This document shows positions 1-8,421 of a stretch of 64,000 bases of DNA, in pieces. Origin of the DNA: Mycoavidus cysteinexigens_B (GTDB taxonomy: Bacteria > Pseudomonadota > Gammaproteobacteria > Burkholderiales > Burkholderiaceae); NCBI GenBank assembly GCA_031963465.1, contig JASSUG010000001.1, positions 186,001-250,000 on the forward strand, given 5' to 3'. The notes under the pieces were generated by a model. That model was not told the DNA's origin and did not search any database. It was given only the letters and a program-made list of their open reading frames with translations. The translations under genes were made by a program, and so were the position numbers. Every line of letters starts with the position of its first letter. The stretch's first letter is position 1.

Positions 1-525
1 CAACGCGCTGTACGTGAAGCCGCCGTTATTTGGGCTGGTGTATTTGATCGAGTTGTTGATCCGAGCGCCGTTATTGAAGTTATCGAGGTCACTTGGGTGA
101 GCCGCATATGCACCCCACTGGCTGCTTGCAGCAAAGCCGCCGACAAAATCAGCAATCGAGTCATATTGACGACCAACGGTTACTGTACCGAAGTCACCTG
201 ACAAGCCAACAAAAGCTTGACGGCCAAACTCGCTACCGCCTTGACCCAAACGGCCATTGTTCAATTCAAATCCGTTTTCCAAGTTGAAAATAGCTTTCAA
301 GCCACCACCGAGGTTTTCCGTACCGCGCACACCCCAACGGCTGCCTTGCATGACACCGCTAGTTAGGCTAAATTGTCTGCCGCCTTTAGCTTTGGGTTTA
401 GCGTGCACGCTGCTAACATAGTTAACACCTGCGTCAATCACACCGTACAGCGTCACGCTGCTTTGGGCCTGAGCCGCACCAGCGAATGCACCCAGTGCCG
501 CGAGAGCAAGAAGTGACTTTTTCAT
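1..525 (-). CDS. Outer-membrane general porin (Gram-negative porin family), 3' end outside window
   Basis: Reading the minus strand from the ATG at 525-523 gives 175 codons with no stop before the window edge, so the C-terminal half is missing. The start is MKKSLLALAALGAFAGAAQA, a typical Sec signal peptide with an AQA cleavage site. Next comes QSSVTLYGVIDAGVNY, the first beta strand of Burkholderia OmpC-like trimeric porins, then the family blocks GSRWGVRG, FNLENGFELNNG, GRQAFVGLSG and TVTVGRQYD. The protein should form a 16-stranded trimeric channel for small hydrophilic solutes. A GGAG ribosome site lies about 8 nt upstream of the ATG. The gene diverges from coq7. Family assignment is secure; solute specificity cannot be told. 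Confidence 0.93.
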   Translation of the reverse strand, partial: MKKSLLALAALGAFAGAAQAQSSVTLYGVIDAGVNYVSSVHAKPKAKGGRQFSLTSGVMQGSRWGVRGTENLGGGLKAIFNLENGFELNNGRLGQGGSEFGRQAFVGLSGDFGTVTVGRQYDSIADFVGGFAASSQWGAYAAHPSDLDNFNNGARINNSIKYTSPNNGGFTYSAL

Positions 526-690
526 TGAGTATCTCCAAGAAGATTGGGAATTTATTTGGCAAAATATACGATCTGGCCCTCGCACAACTTACAGCTTGAG
601 GCCCAAATAACCTGCAAGCAATATAGTGTTGCGCTCCAGCGGCCCCCTAAAACACTAGGAAAACCCACCCATAAAAAATACGGAGCCAGA

Positions 691-732
691 CATCGAACTT
701 ACTGCTACAACCATCGAATTTACTGCTACAAC
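691..732. repeat. Two tandem 21-bp copies in the porin upstream region
   Basis: Two adjacent 21-bp units start CATCGAA and end TACTGCTACAAC. They differ at one base (CTT versus TTT). A looser third match (TACTGTAACAA) follows at about 750. They lie 166-207 bp upstream of the porin start, within the 385-bp gap between the porin and coq7. Direct repeats there could be a regulator site, but no known operator is recognised. Short reading frames in this gap look spurious; I see no gene in it. Confidence 0.6.
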
Positions 733-910
733 TTCACAAGAAGTTAATGTACTGTAACAAATTCAGTCGCGAGGTTAAAGAAAAAGCTCTTTTACCCGCC
801 ATGTATTCTAAATTTCTGTCACATTTACACAACAACAGGCTGGGTGTGTATAGCTAAGCGCGAGCAACTGCTGCATGGTGGCAAGTGTTTTCAGCAATGG
901 GGTAAAGAGG

Positions 911-1537
911 ATGATTGATGGTTTAATTGGCGAGTTTGACCGAAGTTTGCGGGCGATAACAGGTGTTGTCCGGGCCGCGCGGCCTCTACCCCAGGCGCTG
1001 GATGAAGGAATGGCGGCCGAGTTGCTGGCACCAGAGAAAAAGCAGGCAGGGGCGTTAATGCGCGTGAATCACACTGGCGAAATTTGTGCGCAAGCGCTGT
1101 ACCAAGCGCAGAAACTTGCGACTCAGTCAGCCCGCCTGAAAGCCAGCTTCGAGCATGCAGCACGTGAGGAAGAGGACCATCTGAGTTGGTTGGCGGAGCG
1201 TTTAAATACGTTAGACGCGCGTCCAAGTTTACTGAATCCGCTATGGTATGTGGGTGCTTTTGCGATTGGTTTTATCGCCGGAAAAATGGGCGATCGCATC
1301 AGCCTTGGTTTTATGGCCGAGACAGAGCGGCAAGTTGAGCAGCATCTTGATACCCATTTAGAGAAATTGCCGGCAAATGACCATGCATCGCGTGCCATTA
1401 TCGAACAAATGCGTACTGATGAAATTGCGCATGGACGCGCCGCCTCCGATGCCGGGGGGGTAGAGTTACCGTCGCCGGTGCGTGATTTAATGCGCATGAG
1501 TTCACGGGTGATGACCCGTACCGCTTATTACATATAG
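911..1537 (+). CDS. coq7: Coq7-type 2-polyprenyl-3-methyl-6-methoxy-1,4-benzoquinone monooxygenase
   Basis: Di-iron carboxylate hydroxylase of ubiquinone biosynthesis. It acts at the membrane on the C6 position of demethoxyubiquinol. The ferritin-like fold shows the ligand motifs MRVNHTGEICAQALYQ, with E and H in the first helix pair, then REEEDHLSWL and a late TDEIAHG. The hydrophobic GFIAGKMGDRISLGF segment is the usual membrane-facing helix. Starting at the ATG at 911 gives 208 residues, the usual size, and the family N-terminus (MIDGLIGEFDRSL). An in-frame ATG at 875 would add 12 residues that do not resemble the family. The AGAGG next to 911 is too close for a good ribosome site, so the start is likely rather than certain. 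Confidence 0.93.
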   Translation: MIDGLIGEFDRSLRAITGVVRAARPLPQALDEGMAAELLAPEKKQAGALMRVNHTGEICAQALYQAQKLATQSARLKASFEHAAREEEDHLSWLAERLNTLDARPSLLNPLWYVGAFAIGFIAGKMGDRISLGFMAETERQVEQHLDTHLEKLPANDHASRAIIEQMRTDEIAHGRAASDAGGVELPSPVRDLMRMSSRVMTRTAYYI

Positions 1538-1580
1538 ATGGAGTTTATTATTAAATAGATGTAATGAGCGGCTTTTTCCC
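1521..1580 (+). terminator. Hairpin terminator candidate at the coq7 3' end
   Basis: Left arm CCGCTTATTACAT (1521-1533) overlaps the coq7 stop codon. It pairs with ATGTAATGAGCGG (1559-1571) with a single G-T pair. The run CTTTTTCCC follows at once. A 13-bp stem with a 25-nt loop and a short U tract fits an intrinsic terminator for coq7. Confidence 0.6.
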
Positions 1581-1636
1581 TCGAGCAAGCAAGTGATGCA
1601 TCCCGGCCATTATCGCAATCGCCAGTGAGTGAGCCG

Positions 1637-1683
1637 GACCTTCGCTGCGCTAAGCAGAGCGTGCGCCTAGCGGGTCTTTTTTT
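1637..1683 (+). terminator. Second hairpin with T7 tract downstream of coq7
   Basis: GACC(tt)CGCT at 1637-1646 can pair with AGCGGGTC at 1669-1676. A run of seven T (1677-1683) follows directly. It lies about 100 bp after coq7 and could back up the first terminator, insulating the dcw operon promoter downstream. The stem carries a 2-nt bulge, so the fold is a candidate only. Confidence 0.55.
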
Positions 1684-1834
1684 CGCCTCCCGGTTTCCCT
1701 CAAACTTCATAAGTTACTTTCACAAATCTCAGTATCTACCTTATTTCAAAGGGAATTCCCTTTTGGGTCCTAAGGTGTCATCGCTAAGTTGTTGTTTTTT
1801 CTAATAAAAATCAAATAAAAAGCCATTGTGTTGC

Positions 1835-1863
1835 TTGACCATTGTGCAACCTTCATCTAAAGT
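1835..1863 (+). promoter_or_regulatory. Candidate sigma-70 promoter of the dcw operon
   Basis: TTGACC (1835-1840), a 17-bp spacer and TAAAGT (1858-1863) make a -35/-10 pair at ideal spacing, about 115 bp ahead of mraZ. The -35 box matches the consensus at five of six bases, the -10 box at four. The surrounding sequence is AT-rich, unlike the genes on either side. The -10 box runs into the periodic AGTG repeats described separately, as expected for an autorepressed promoter. Position and function are inferred from sequence only. Confidence 0.55.
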
Positions 1864-1894
1864 GGGGAAAAGTGTAACAAAGTGCATTTTTGTG
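1861..1894 (+). promoter_or_regulatory. Candidate MraZ operator: GTG repeats every 10 bp
   Basis: AGTG occurs at 1861, 1871 and 1881, followed by TGTG at 1891, an exact 10-bp period. In E. coli, MraZ binds direct TGGGN repeats separated by 5 bp, also a 10-bp period, just downstream of its own promoter. Only the first copy here (GTGGGG) has the full G run; the others are GTGTAA, GTGCAT and GTGTAA. The position fits autorepression of mraZ and the dcw operon. Confidence 0.55.
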
Positions 1895-1977
1895 TAAATT
1901 TCTCATTGGGGGTAGCTCTAATGAGGGTTAAACGGGTTGAGTGGGCGCCGTGAGGCGCTCCAGGTTAGGAGAAGCGA

Positions 1978-2406
1978 GTGTTCCAAGGAGCGTCAGCGCT
2001 GACGCTCGATGCGAAAGGACGGATGTCGATTCCGTCTCGCTATCGGGGGGCGTTGCAAGGGCAAGCAGCTGGTCGGGTGACGATGACGAAGCACCCGGAT
2101 GGGTGTTTGCTGCTTTTTCCATGCGCTGAATGGGAAAACTTTCGCACAAAAATTGCCGCTTTGCCGATGGATGCTCATTGGTGGCGCCGGATTTTCTTAG
2201 GCAATGCCTCTGAGGTCGAGTTGGATGGTACCAGCCGAGTGTTAATTTCACCTGAATTGCGCAGCGCCGCAGCGCTCGATAAAGAAGTCATGTTATTGGG
2301 TATGGGCGGCTGTTTTGAAATTTGGAACGCGCAGACTTATGCAGCTAAAGAACAAGCGGTGATGGCTCAAGAAATGCCTGCTGCACTGAAAAATTTTACC
2401 TTCTAA
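1978..2406 (+). CDS. mraZ: Transcriptional regulator MraZ
   Basis: First gene of the dcw cluster. MraZ is a ring-forming DNA-binding protein with two AbrB-like SpoVT domains that represses its own operon. The 142-residue product has the family opening FQGASALTLDAKGRMSIPSRYR and the second-half repeat GTSRVLISPELR. It starts with GTG at 1978, which is well placed behind AGGAG at 1966-1970; no ATG fits the conserved N-terminus. It ends 13 bp before the preferred rsmH start. A candidate operator with 10-bp-spaced repeats lies upstream. Confidence 0.95.
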   Translation: MFQGASALTLDAKGRMSIPSRYRGALQGQAAGRVTMTKHPDGCLLLFPCAEWENFRTKIAALPMDAHWWRRIFLGNASEVELDGTSRVLISPELRSAAALDKEVMLLGMGGCFEIWNAQTYAAKEQAVMAQEMPAALKNFTF

Positions 2407-2419
2407 GGTGGCTGTCGCT

Positions 2420-3358
2420 ATGCAGGGTTTGCGACATTGTACGGTGCTGCTTGAGGAGGCGGTGAACGCCCTGATTTGGCGGCCCGATGGCGTCTATATT
2501 GATGGCACTTTTGGGCGCGGCGGACACAGCCAGTTGGTGCTTGAGCGGCTGGGTGCGGATGCGCGTTTGGTGGCTTTTGATAAAGATCCGCAGGCGTTGC
2601 TGGCAGCCCAGCAGATAACCGATCGGCGTTTTGAGATCGTGCATAGCAGCTTTGCTAACTTGCAGGACGAAATGGCGCAGCGTGGCGTAGAGCGGGTCGC
2701 GGGCATTTTATTGGATTTGGGCGTGTCCTCGCCGCAGCTTGACGATCCTGAGCGTGGCTTTAGCTTCCAAGCGGATGGACCACTGGATATGAGGATGGAC
2801 TCAAGCCGTGGCGAGTCGGCGGCGCAGTGGCTAGCGCATGTGCCACAACAGCAATTAACCGAGGTCATACGGGATTATGGGGAAGAGCGGTTTGCTCATC
2901 AGATTGCAAAAGCGATTATTGCTCGCCGGGCGCAAGCTGAACGCTTGGGACCGATCACGCGCACCCGCGAGTTGGCCGAGATCGTGGCCAGCGCCGTCAA
3001 AACTCGTGAGGCGGGGAAAAACCCGGCTACGCGCACCTTTCAAGCTATACGGATTTACCTTAATCAAGAACTTGAAGAATTGGAAATAGCGCTGGCCGCG
3101 GCACTCACTTTATTAGAACCAGGAGGGCGTTTGGTGGTGATCAGCTTTCATTCGCTTGAAGATAGGATCGTTAAGCAGTTTTTAAAGAAACATGCGATGC
3201 CGCCTAGGCTTGACCGCCGCTTGCCGATTCGGGCTGCTGATCTGCCCATGCCATTACTTAAATTGCATGGGCGCATTCGCGCGAGCGCCACTGAGATTGC
3301 GCTTAATCCGCGTGCGCGCTCGGCGTTGCTGCGGTGCGCCGAAAAGGTGGCGTCATGA
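2420..3358 (+). CDS. rsmH: 16S rRNA (cytosine1402-N4)-methyltransferase RsmH
   Basis: SAM-dependent methyltransferase (formerly MraW) that methylates the 4-amino group of C1402 in the 16S rRNA P site. The product has the SAM-binding motif YIDGTFGRGGHS, the motif ILLDLGVSSPQLDDPERGFSF, and the late block VISFHSLEDRIVKQF, all diagnostic. The ATG at 2420 gives 312 residues, places HCTVLLEEA as in relatives, and has AAGGTGG at proper distance. A GTG at 2408 would add four residues. The stop overlaps the ftsL start (ATGA), indicating translational coupling. Confidence 0.95.
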   Translation: MQGLRHCTVLLEEAVNALIWRPDGVYIDGTFGRGGHSQLVLERLGADARLVAFDKDPQALLAAQQITDRRFEIVHSSFANLQDEMAQRGVERVAGILLDLGVSSPQLDDPERGFSFQADGPLDMRMDSSRGESAAQWLAHVPQQQLTEVIRDYGEERFAHQIAKAIIARRAQAERLGPITRTRELAEIVASAVKTREAGKNPATRTFQAIRIYLNQELEELEIALAAALTLLEPGGRLVVISFHSLEDRIVKQFLKKHAMPPRLDRRLPIRAADLPMPLLKLHGRIRASATEIALNPRARSALLRCAEKVAS

Positions 3359-3657
3359 GCCGCCTGCATTTTTTGTTGTTAGGTGCGCTGGTGATGTGTG
3401 CGTTATCCGTGATTAACGCAACGGATCAGCAGCGTCGCATTTTTATCGAGCTTGATCGTGCACAGACGCAAGAGCGCCAGTTGCGGCAGGAATGGTCGCA
3501 ATTGCAATATCAGCAAGGTGCGTTGTCAAAAATATCGCGTATCGAAAGCGTCGCGCAGCGCGTGCTTAAAATGCGGCCGGTGAGTTCCGGTTTGACCCAT
3601 TATTTAACGGATCAAGCTCCTCAAGCGCCGGTTTTTTCTGAAAAGGGTGGGGGATGA
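3355..3657 (+). CDS. ftsL: Cell division protein FtsL
   Basis: Small bitopic divisome protein that forms a complex with FtsQ and FtsB and helps activate FtsWI. The 100-residue product has one membrane helix near the N-terminus (LHFLLLGALVMCALSVIN) and then a coiled coil (about residues 26-66) rich in Q, E and R. The periplasmic part holds RIESVAQRVLKM, a conserved FtsL block. The ATG at 3355 overlaps the rsmH stop by 4 bp. A GTG/ATG-rich extension upstream lies inside rsmH and is not favoured. It overlaps ftsI by 4 bp. Confidence 0.93.
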   Translation: MSRLHFLLLGALVMCALSVINATDQQRRIFIELDRAQTQERQLRQEWSQLQYQQGALSKISRIESVAQRVLKMRPVSSGLTHYLTDQAPQAPVFSEKGGG

Positions 3658-5438
3658 AACAGGTCTCACACCGCGCCATTCCGTTTTCGGCAAGTCCAGT
3701 GTTATCGCTGCGCTTGCCGTTATGGCGTTCAAAATGCGTGGTCTTTTTGCTCTTTCTGGGTTTTGCTGCACTGGCTGTGCGTGCCTTATGGATCCAGGGG
3801 CCGGGTAACGATTTTTATCAAAAACAAGGTGAGAGCCGTTATCAGCGCACGCTTGCGCTACCGGCAACCCGCGGCAAAATTTTTGATCGTAATGGCGTGG
3901 TGCTGGCGACCAGTTTGCCGGTGCGCGCCATTTGGGCGATTCCAGAAGATGCACCGAGTGACCTAGCTGACCCTAAGCTTGAAGCATTGGGCAAACTGCT
4001 AGGTTTAAGTCGTCAGGCGCTGCGTCGCAAGTTGGCCGAAGATAAAAGTTTTGTGTATATCAAACGTCAAGTGCCGCTTGACCTAGCTAAGCAGGTTGCG
4101 GCGCTGGATATCCCTGGGATTTATCAGCGTAAGGAATATCAACGCTTTTATCCAGAAGGGGAAATCACCGCCCACTTAGTGGGCTTTACCAATATTGAGG
4201 ATGAGGGTCAAGAAGGGATTGAACTCAGTATGCAAAAGCAACTGATCGGTATGCCAGGCAGCCGCCGTGTGATTAAAGATCGGATGGGGCGGGTGGTCGA
4301 AGATGTCGATGAATTAGTGTCGCCACGCGATGGGCGTGATTTAACCTTGTCGATTGATAGCAAACTGCAGTATATCGCCTATACCGATTTGAAAGCCGCG
4401 GTGCTGCTCAATAAAGCCAAAGCGGGGGCCGCGATTGTGCTTGATGCGCATACTGGCGAAGTGTTGGCCTTAGTGAATTATCCGGCCTATAACCCGAATC
4501 GTCGAACCCAGTTGACCGGTGCTCAGCTGCGCAATCGCGTGCTGACCGATACCTTTGAACCGGGCTCGATTATGAAGCCGCTGACCTTGGCCCGGGCGCT
4601 CGACTTGAAGCGGGTCGCGCCCACGACACTGATTAATACTTCGCCTGGCCGCTATAAACTGGATAATGCAACGATTAGTGATAGCCGTGATTTTGGTGTC
4701 CTGACGGTGGCTAATGTGCTGCAAAAATCAAGCAATATTGGGACCACCAAAATTGCCTTGCAACTCAAGCCAGAAGAAATGTGGGACATGTTTACCAGCG
4801 TTGGTTTTGGGCAGGCTCCGGAGATTAGTTTTCCGGGGGCGGTTGCAGGCCGCTTGCGGCCTTGGCAGCGTTGGCGGCGGATTGAGCAAGCGACGATGGC
4901 TTATGGCTATGGCATTTCAGTTTCGTTGTTTCAGATAGCGCGTGCCTATACTGCGTTAGCGCATGATGGGCAGTTGCTGCCGCTGACCTTGTTCAAAAAT
5001 TCTGACCATGGCCATCAGGCGAGTGAACGGATTGCTGGCGTGCAGGTGATTTCGCCGCAGACGGCTCGGCAGGTGCGGCAGATGCTCGAAGCGGTGATTG
5101 CGCCTGGCGGCACGGCGCCCGCTGCGCAGTTGGCCGATTACCGGGCTGGCGGCAAGACGGGTACTGCGTATAAGCATGCTAAGGGTCAGTACGATAAAGC
5201 AAAATATCGCGCCTCGTTTGTTGGCATTGCGCCCATGTCGGCGCCGCGCATTATTGTTGCAATTTCCATCGATGAGCCAAGCGCCGGTAAACATTTTGGT
5301 GGTCAAGTCGCCGCGCCAGTGTTTGCGGCAATCGCCAATGATACGTTGCGGGCATTAAATGTGACTCCTGATAAACCGGTACAACTGATGGCGGTAGCGA
5401 ATAGTGTGCAACAAAATTGCTTGGAGGCGAATAGATGA
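3654..5438 (+). CDS. ftsI: Peptidoglycan D,D-transpeptidase FtsI (PBP3)
   Basis: Septal class B penicillin-binding protein of 594 residues. It has a short cytoplasmic tail, one membrane helix (about residues 28-47), a pedestal domain beginning near RYQRTLALPATRGKIFDRNG, and a C-terminal transpeptidase. The catalytic motifs are all present: SIMK with nucleophile Ser305 and Lys308, SSN at 359-361, and KTG at 501-503. It cross-links septal peptidoglycan made by its partner FtsW, encoded further down the operon. Both ends overlap neighbours by 4 bp. Confidence 0.96.
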   Translation: MKQVSHRAIPFSASPVLSLRLPLWRSKCVVFLLFLGFAALAVRALWIQGPGNDFYQKQGESRYQRTLALPATRGKIFDRNGVVLATSLPVRAIWAIPEDAPSDLADPKLEALGKLLGLSRQALRRKLAEDKSFVYIKRQVPLDLAKQVAALDIPGIYQRKEYQRFYPEGEITAHLVGFTNIEDEGQEGIELSMQKQLIGMPGSRRVIKDRMGRVVEDVDELVSPRDGRDLTLSIDSKLQYIAYTDLKAAVLLNKAKAGAAIVLDAHTGEVLALVNYPAYNPNRRTQLTGAQLRNRVLTDTFEPGSIMKPLTLARALDLKRVAPTTLINTSPGRYKLDNATISDSRDFGVLTVANVLQKSSNIGTTKIALQLKPEEMWDMFTSVGFGQAPEISFPGAVAGRLRPWQRWRRIEQATMAYGYGISVSLFQIARAYTALAHDGQLLPLTLFKNSDHGHQASERIAGVQVISPQTARQVRQMLEAVIAPGGTAPAAQLADYRAGGKTGTAYKHAKGQYDKAKYRASFVGIAPMSAPRIIVAISIDEPSAGKHFGGQVAAPVFAAIANDTLRALNVTPDKPVQLMAVANSVQQNCLEANR

Positions 5439-7015
5439 GCGGCGTATGTGAGTTAGCGGATAACAAGGTGGTGGACGTGCTGGCATACACGCTTAACTGG
5501 CTGCGGGCGCGTGTTCCGGCCAGCGCGAATGTGCACGCCGATAGCCGGGCTGTGCAGCCAGGCGATATTTATTTGAGTTATGCCGTCACGGACGAGGAGC
5601 AGCGCCGTTATTTTAGCGATGCAATCAAGCAGGGCGCGGGCGCAATTCTGTGGCAGCCTGGGCAATCGGGGTCTGCGCCGACCAGCTTGGTAGAGGCAGA
5701 AAATTTTGCGGTGCCAACCTTAGCCATCCCTCACCTCACTGAGTTGGCGGGGCCGATTGCCAGTGAATGGTACGGTGCGCCCAGTCAGGCGCTATTGGTC
5801 ATCGGCGTGACTGGCACGAATGGTAAAACTTCTTGTAGCCATTGGGTGGCACAAGCCTTGTCCGCGCTTGATAAACCGTGCGCGATTATGGGTACTTTGG
5901 GGGCGGGCTTGCCTGGTAAATTGGTGGCCACGGGCTTCACAACTCCCGATGCGACTCAACTGCAGCGCAGTTTAGCGCAGGTGCGTCGCGCGGGTGCGCA
6001 AGCGGTTGCCATCGAAGTGTCATCGCATGGCTTGCAGCAAGAGCGTGTCAATGGCATTGCTTTTGACACGGCGATTTTTACTAATCTATCGCATGACCAC
6101 CTGGATTATCACGGCACATTAGAGAACTATGAAAGCGTGAAGGCGCGTTTATTTGACTGGCCGACCTTGCGCTACGCCATTATTAATTGTGACGATGCCG
6201 CCGGCGCGCGTTTGCTGGCGCGCCTGCATGGCAAAGTGCGGACGATTGCTTACGGGCTTCATGAAGCGACCGTGGCATCTCAGCGAAGCAACGCAGACGG
6301 TGTGTTGCGCGCGCAGGACATTCGCTCGACGACTGCGGGTACAGCATTCAAAGTGAGTTCTAGTTGGGGCGAGGGTGAAATTACCGTGCCGATGTTAGGT
6401 ACGTTTAATGTGAGTAATTTACTTGCCGTGCTGGCTGTGTTGTTAACGGCAGAGGTGCCATTCGAGGTTGCCTTGGCGCAACTTGCGCGCTTAGAGCCAG
6501 TGCTTGGCCGGATGCAACAATTGGGCGGCAATATGGCCTTGCGCGAGCCGCTGGTGGTGGTTGATTTTGCCCATACCCCTGATGCGCTGGAGCACGCTTT
6601 GGTTGCGCTGCGCCCAATTGCTCAGGCCCGCGGGGGTAAGTTGGTCTGTGTTTTTGGCTGTGGCGGTAACCGCGATACCACTAAGCGCGCGCTCATGGGG
6701 CATAGCGCTGAACGGCTTGCCGATGCCGTCGTATTAACCAGCGATAATCCGCGTCACGAGCAGCCTGCTGCGATCATCGACGAGATTCTGCACGGCATGT
6801 CCGATCCGACCCGCGCCGAGTGCATTGAAGATCGCGCGCGTGCAATTTTGCGTACGATTCGTGCGGCCGCCTGTGAGGACGTGATTTTGCTGGCCGGCAA
6901 AGGCCATGAGACGACACAAGAAATACAGGGCCAAAAGTATCAATTTTCTGATCAAGACCATGTGCGTCTTGCCTTGGCCGCGCGTGCAACGCAAGCGGTA
7001 GGAGACCATGGATGA
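5435..7015 (+). CDS. murE: UDP-MurNAc-L-Ala-D-Glu:meso-diaminopimelate ligase MurE
   Basis: Cytoplasmic Mur ligase that adds the third stem-peptide residue, with ATP hydrolysis. The 526-residue product has the ATP-binding motif GTNGKTS at 127-133, the substrate block TTPDATQLQ, the central EVSSHGL, and FGCGGNRDTTKR in the C-terminal domain. The signature DNPR at 437-440 is the motif that selects meso-diaminopimelate rather than lysine, as expected for a Gram-negative wall. It begins 4 bp before the ftsI stop and overlaps murF by 4 bp. Confidence 0.96.
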   Translation: MSGVCELADNKVVDVLAYTLNWLRARVPASANVHADSRAVQPGDIYLSYAVTDEEQRRYFSDAIKQGAGAILWQPGQSGSAPTSLVEAENFAVPTLAIPHLTELAGPIASEWYGAPSQALLVIGVTGTNGKTSCSHWVAQALSALDKPCAIMGTLGAGLPGKLVATGFTTPDATQLQRSLAQVRRAGAQAVAIEVSSHGLQQERVNGIAFDTAIFTNLSHDHLDYHGTLENYESVKARLFDWPTLRYAIINCDDAAGARLLARLHGKVRTIAYGLHEATVASQRSNADGVLRAQDIRSTTAGTAFKVSSSWGEGEITVPMLGTFNVSNLLAVLAVLLTAEVPFEVALAQLARLEPVLGRMQQLGGNMALREPLVVVDFAHTPDALEHALVALRPIAQARGGKLVCVFGCGGNRDTTKRALMGHSAERLADAVVLTSDNPRHEQPAAIIDEILHGMSDPTRAECIEDRARAILRTIRAAACEDVILLAGKGHETTQEIQGQKYQFSDQDHVRLALAARATQAVGDHG

Positions 7016-8406
7016 GCCTACTGTCATTGCGTGAGGCCGCGATGCTGATCGCGGGTGCTCAGATTCTGGGGGAGCCAGACACCTGTTTTGAGCGAATTTC
7101 TACTGACAGTCGCACCGCCGGCCCGGGCGACCTGTTCATCGCGCTGCAAGGAAATTCCTTTGATGCGCATGATTTTTTACCCGACGTAGTGGCGCGTGGC
7201 GTGGCTGCGATCTTGGTGTCACGCCCTCCTAGTCAGGTTTCTTTGCCAACTTTATGCGTCTCTGATACACGCCAAGCGCTCGCTGCGCTGGCGCGTGGCT
7301 GGCGCCGCAAATTCAAACTACCCTTGGTCGCGGTGACGGGTAGCAATGGCAAAACCACAGTCAAAGAAATGCTGGCGTCGATTTTCACCGTGGCAGTGGG
7401 CGAGAGGGCGCAGCTTGCTACCCGCGGTAACTCAAATAATGGGGTAGGCGTACCACTCACTTTGTTGCGCTTAAATGCGGCGCATCGGCTTGCTGTGGTT
7501 GAGCTTGGCATCAACCATCCAGGTGAAACGGCGCAGCTGGCCGAGATTGCCGAACCCACCATCGCGCTAATTAACAATGCGCAGCGCGAGCATCAAGAAT
7601 TCATGGTCAACGTAGAAGCCGTGGCGCACGAACATGCGGATGTACTGCGCGCCTTACCCGTGGAGGGTATCGCGGTGCTGCCAGCAGACGATGTGTATAC
7701 GTCGCTTTGGCGCGATGTGGCGAGTGGACGTCGCATCATCGATTTTGCCCTGGCGAGCGCCGCGGCGGTCAGCGGCACAGTATGCGCCGCGGGCCGGTTG
7801 GCGGTGCAAACGGATATCGGTCGGTTCGAACTCACTTTGCCGGTGCTGGGCGTCCACAATGCACGCAATGCTCTGGCGGCAACGGCAGTGGCGCTGGCCG
7901 CAGGCGTGACGTTGACTGCGATCCGCTTAGGGCTTGAGAAATTCCAACCGGCGAGTGGCCGGCTGGTGGCTAAAGTAGCACGCATCGGGCCATTTGCCGG
8001 GGCCATGGTGATTGATGATAGTTACAACGCGAATCCCGATTCAATGCGCGCGGCAATTGACGTGTTGGCAATGCGCGCGGCGCCGCGGATATTGGTGATA
8101 GGCGCAATGGGCGAAGTTGGACAGCAAGGCCCCGCTTTTCACCGTGAAGTGGGAAGCTATGCCCGTGAGTGTGGCATTGATGCGGTATATGCATTAGGCG
8201 AGGCGACGCGCGATGTCTGTCGTGCATTTGGTGCGCAGGCTCAATATTTCAGCAGCGCTGAAGCATTAATTAAACAGCTGTTAGGGGCGGGTTTTGATGC
8301 CAGCGCTACGCTGCTGGTTAAAGGTTCGCGTTTTATGCAAATGGAACGCATTGTGACAGCGCTTGGTGCTGAATCGATTGAGGGCCAAGCGCCCCTTTTA
8401 CATTAA
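7012..8406 (+). CDS. murF: UDP-MurNAc-tripeptide:D-Ala-D-Ala ligase MurF
   Basis: Adds the D-Ala-D-Ala dipeptide to make the UDP-MurNAc-pentapeptide. The 464-residue product opens with the murein-precursor domain (STDSRTAGPGDLFIAL). It then has the ATP-binding motif VTGSNGKTTVKE, the conserved TRGNSNNGVGVPLTLL and LGINHPGE, and the C-terminal motif DDSYNANPDSM. Its ATG overlaps the murE stop by 4 bp. It is followed by 15 bp and then mraY, whose lipid I product carries the MurF product. Confidence 0.95.
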   Translation: MSLLSLREAAMLIAGAQILGEPDTCFERISTDSRTAGPGDLFIALQGNSFDAHDFLPDVVARGVAAILVSRPPSQVSLPTLCVSDTRQALAALARGWRRKFKLPLVAVTGSNGKTTVKEMLASIFTVAVGERAQLATRGNSNNGVGVPLTLLRLNAAHRLAVVELGINHPGETAQLAEIAEPTIALINNAQREHQEFMVNVEAVAHEHADVLRALPVEGIAVLPADDVYTSLWRDVASGRRIIDFALASAAAVSGTVCAAGRLAVQTDIGRFELTLPVLGVHNARNALAATAVALAAGVTLTAIRLGLEKFQPASGRLVAKVARIGPFAGAMVIDDSYNANPDSMRAAIDVLAMRAAPRILVIGAMGEVGQQGPAFHREVGSYARECGIDAVYALGEATRDVCRAFGAQAQYFSSAEALIKQLLGAGFDASATLLVKGSRFMQMERIVTALGAESIEGQAPLLH

Positions 8407-8421
8407 TAGGAAATAAAGGTA

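Noticed and set aside
544..747. 67-residue frame between the porin and coq7
   Set aside because: It overlaps the porin leader and tandem repeats, lacks a ribosome site and has no coding character.
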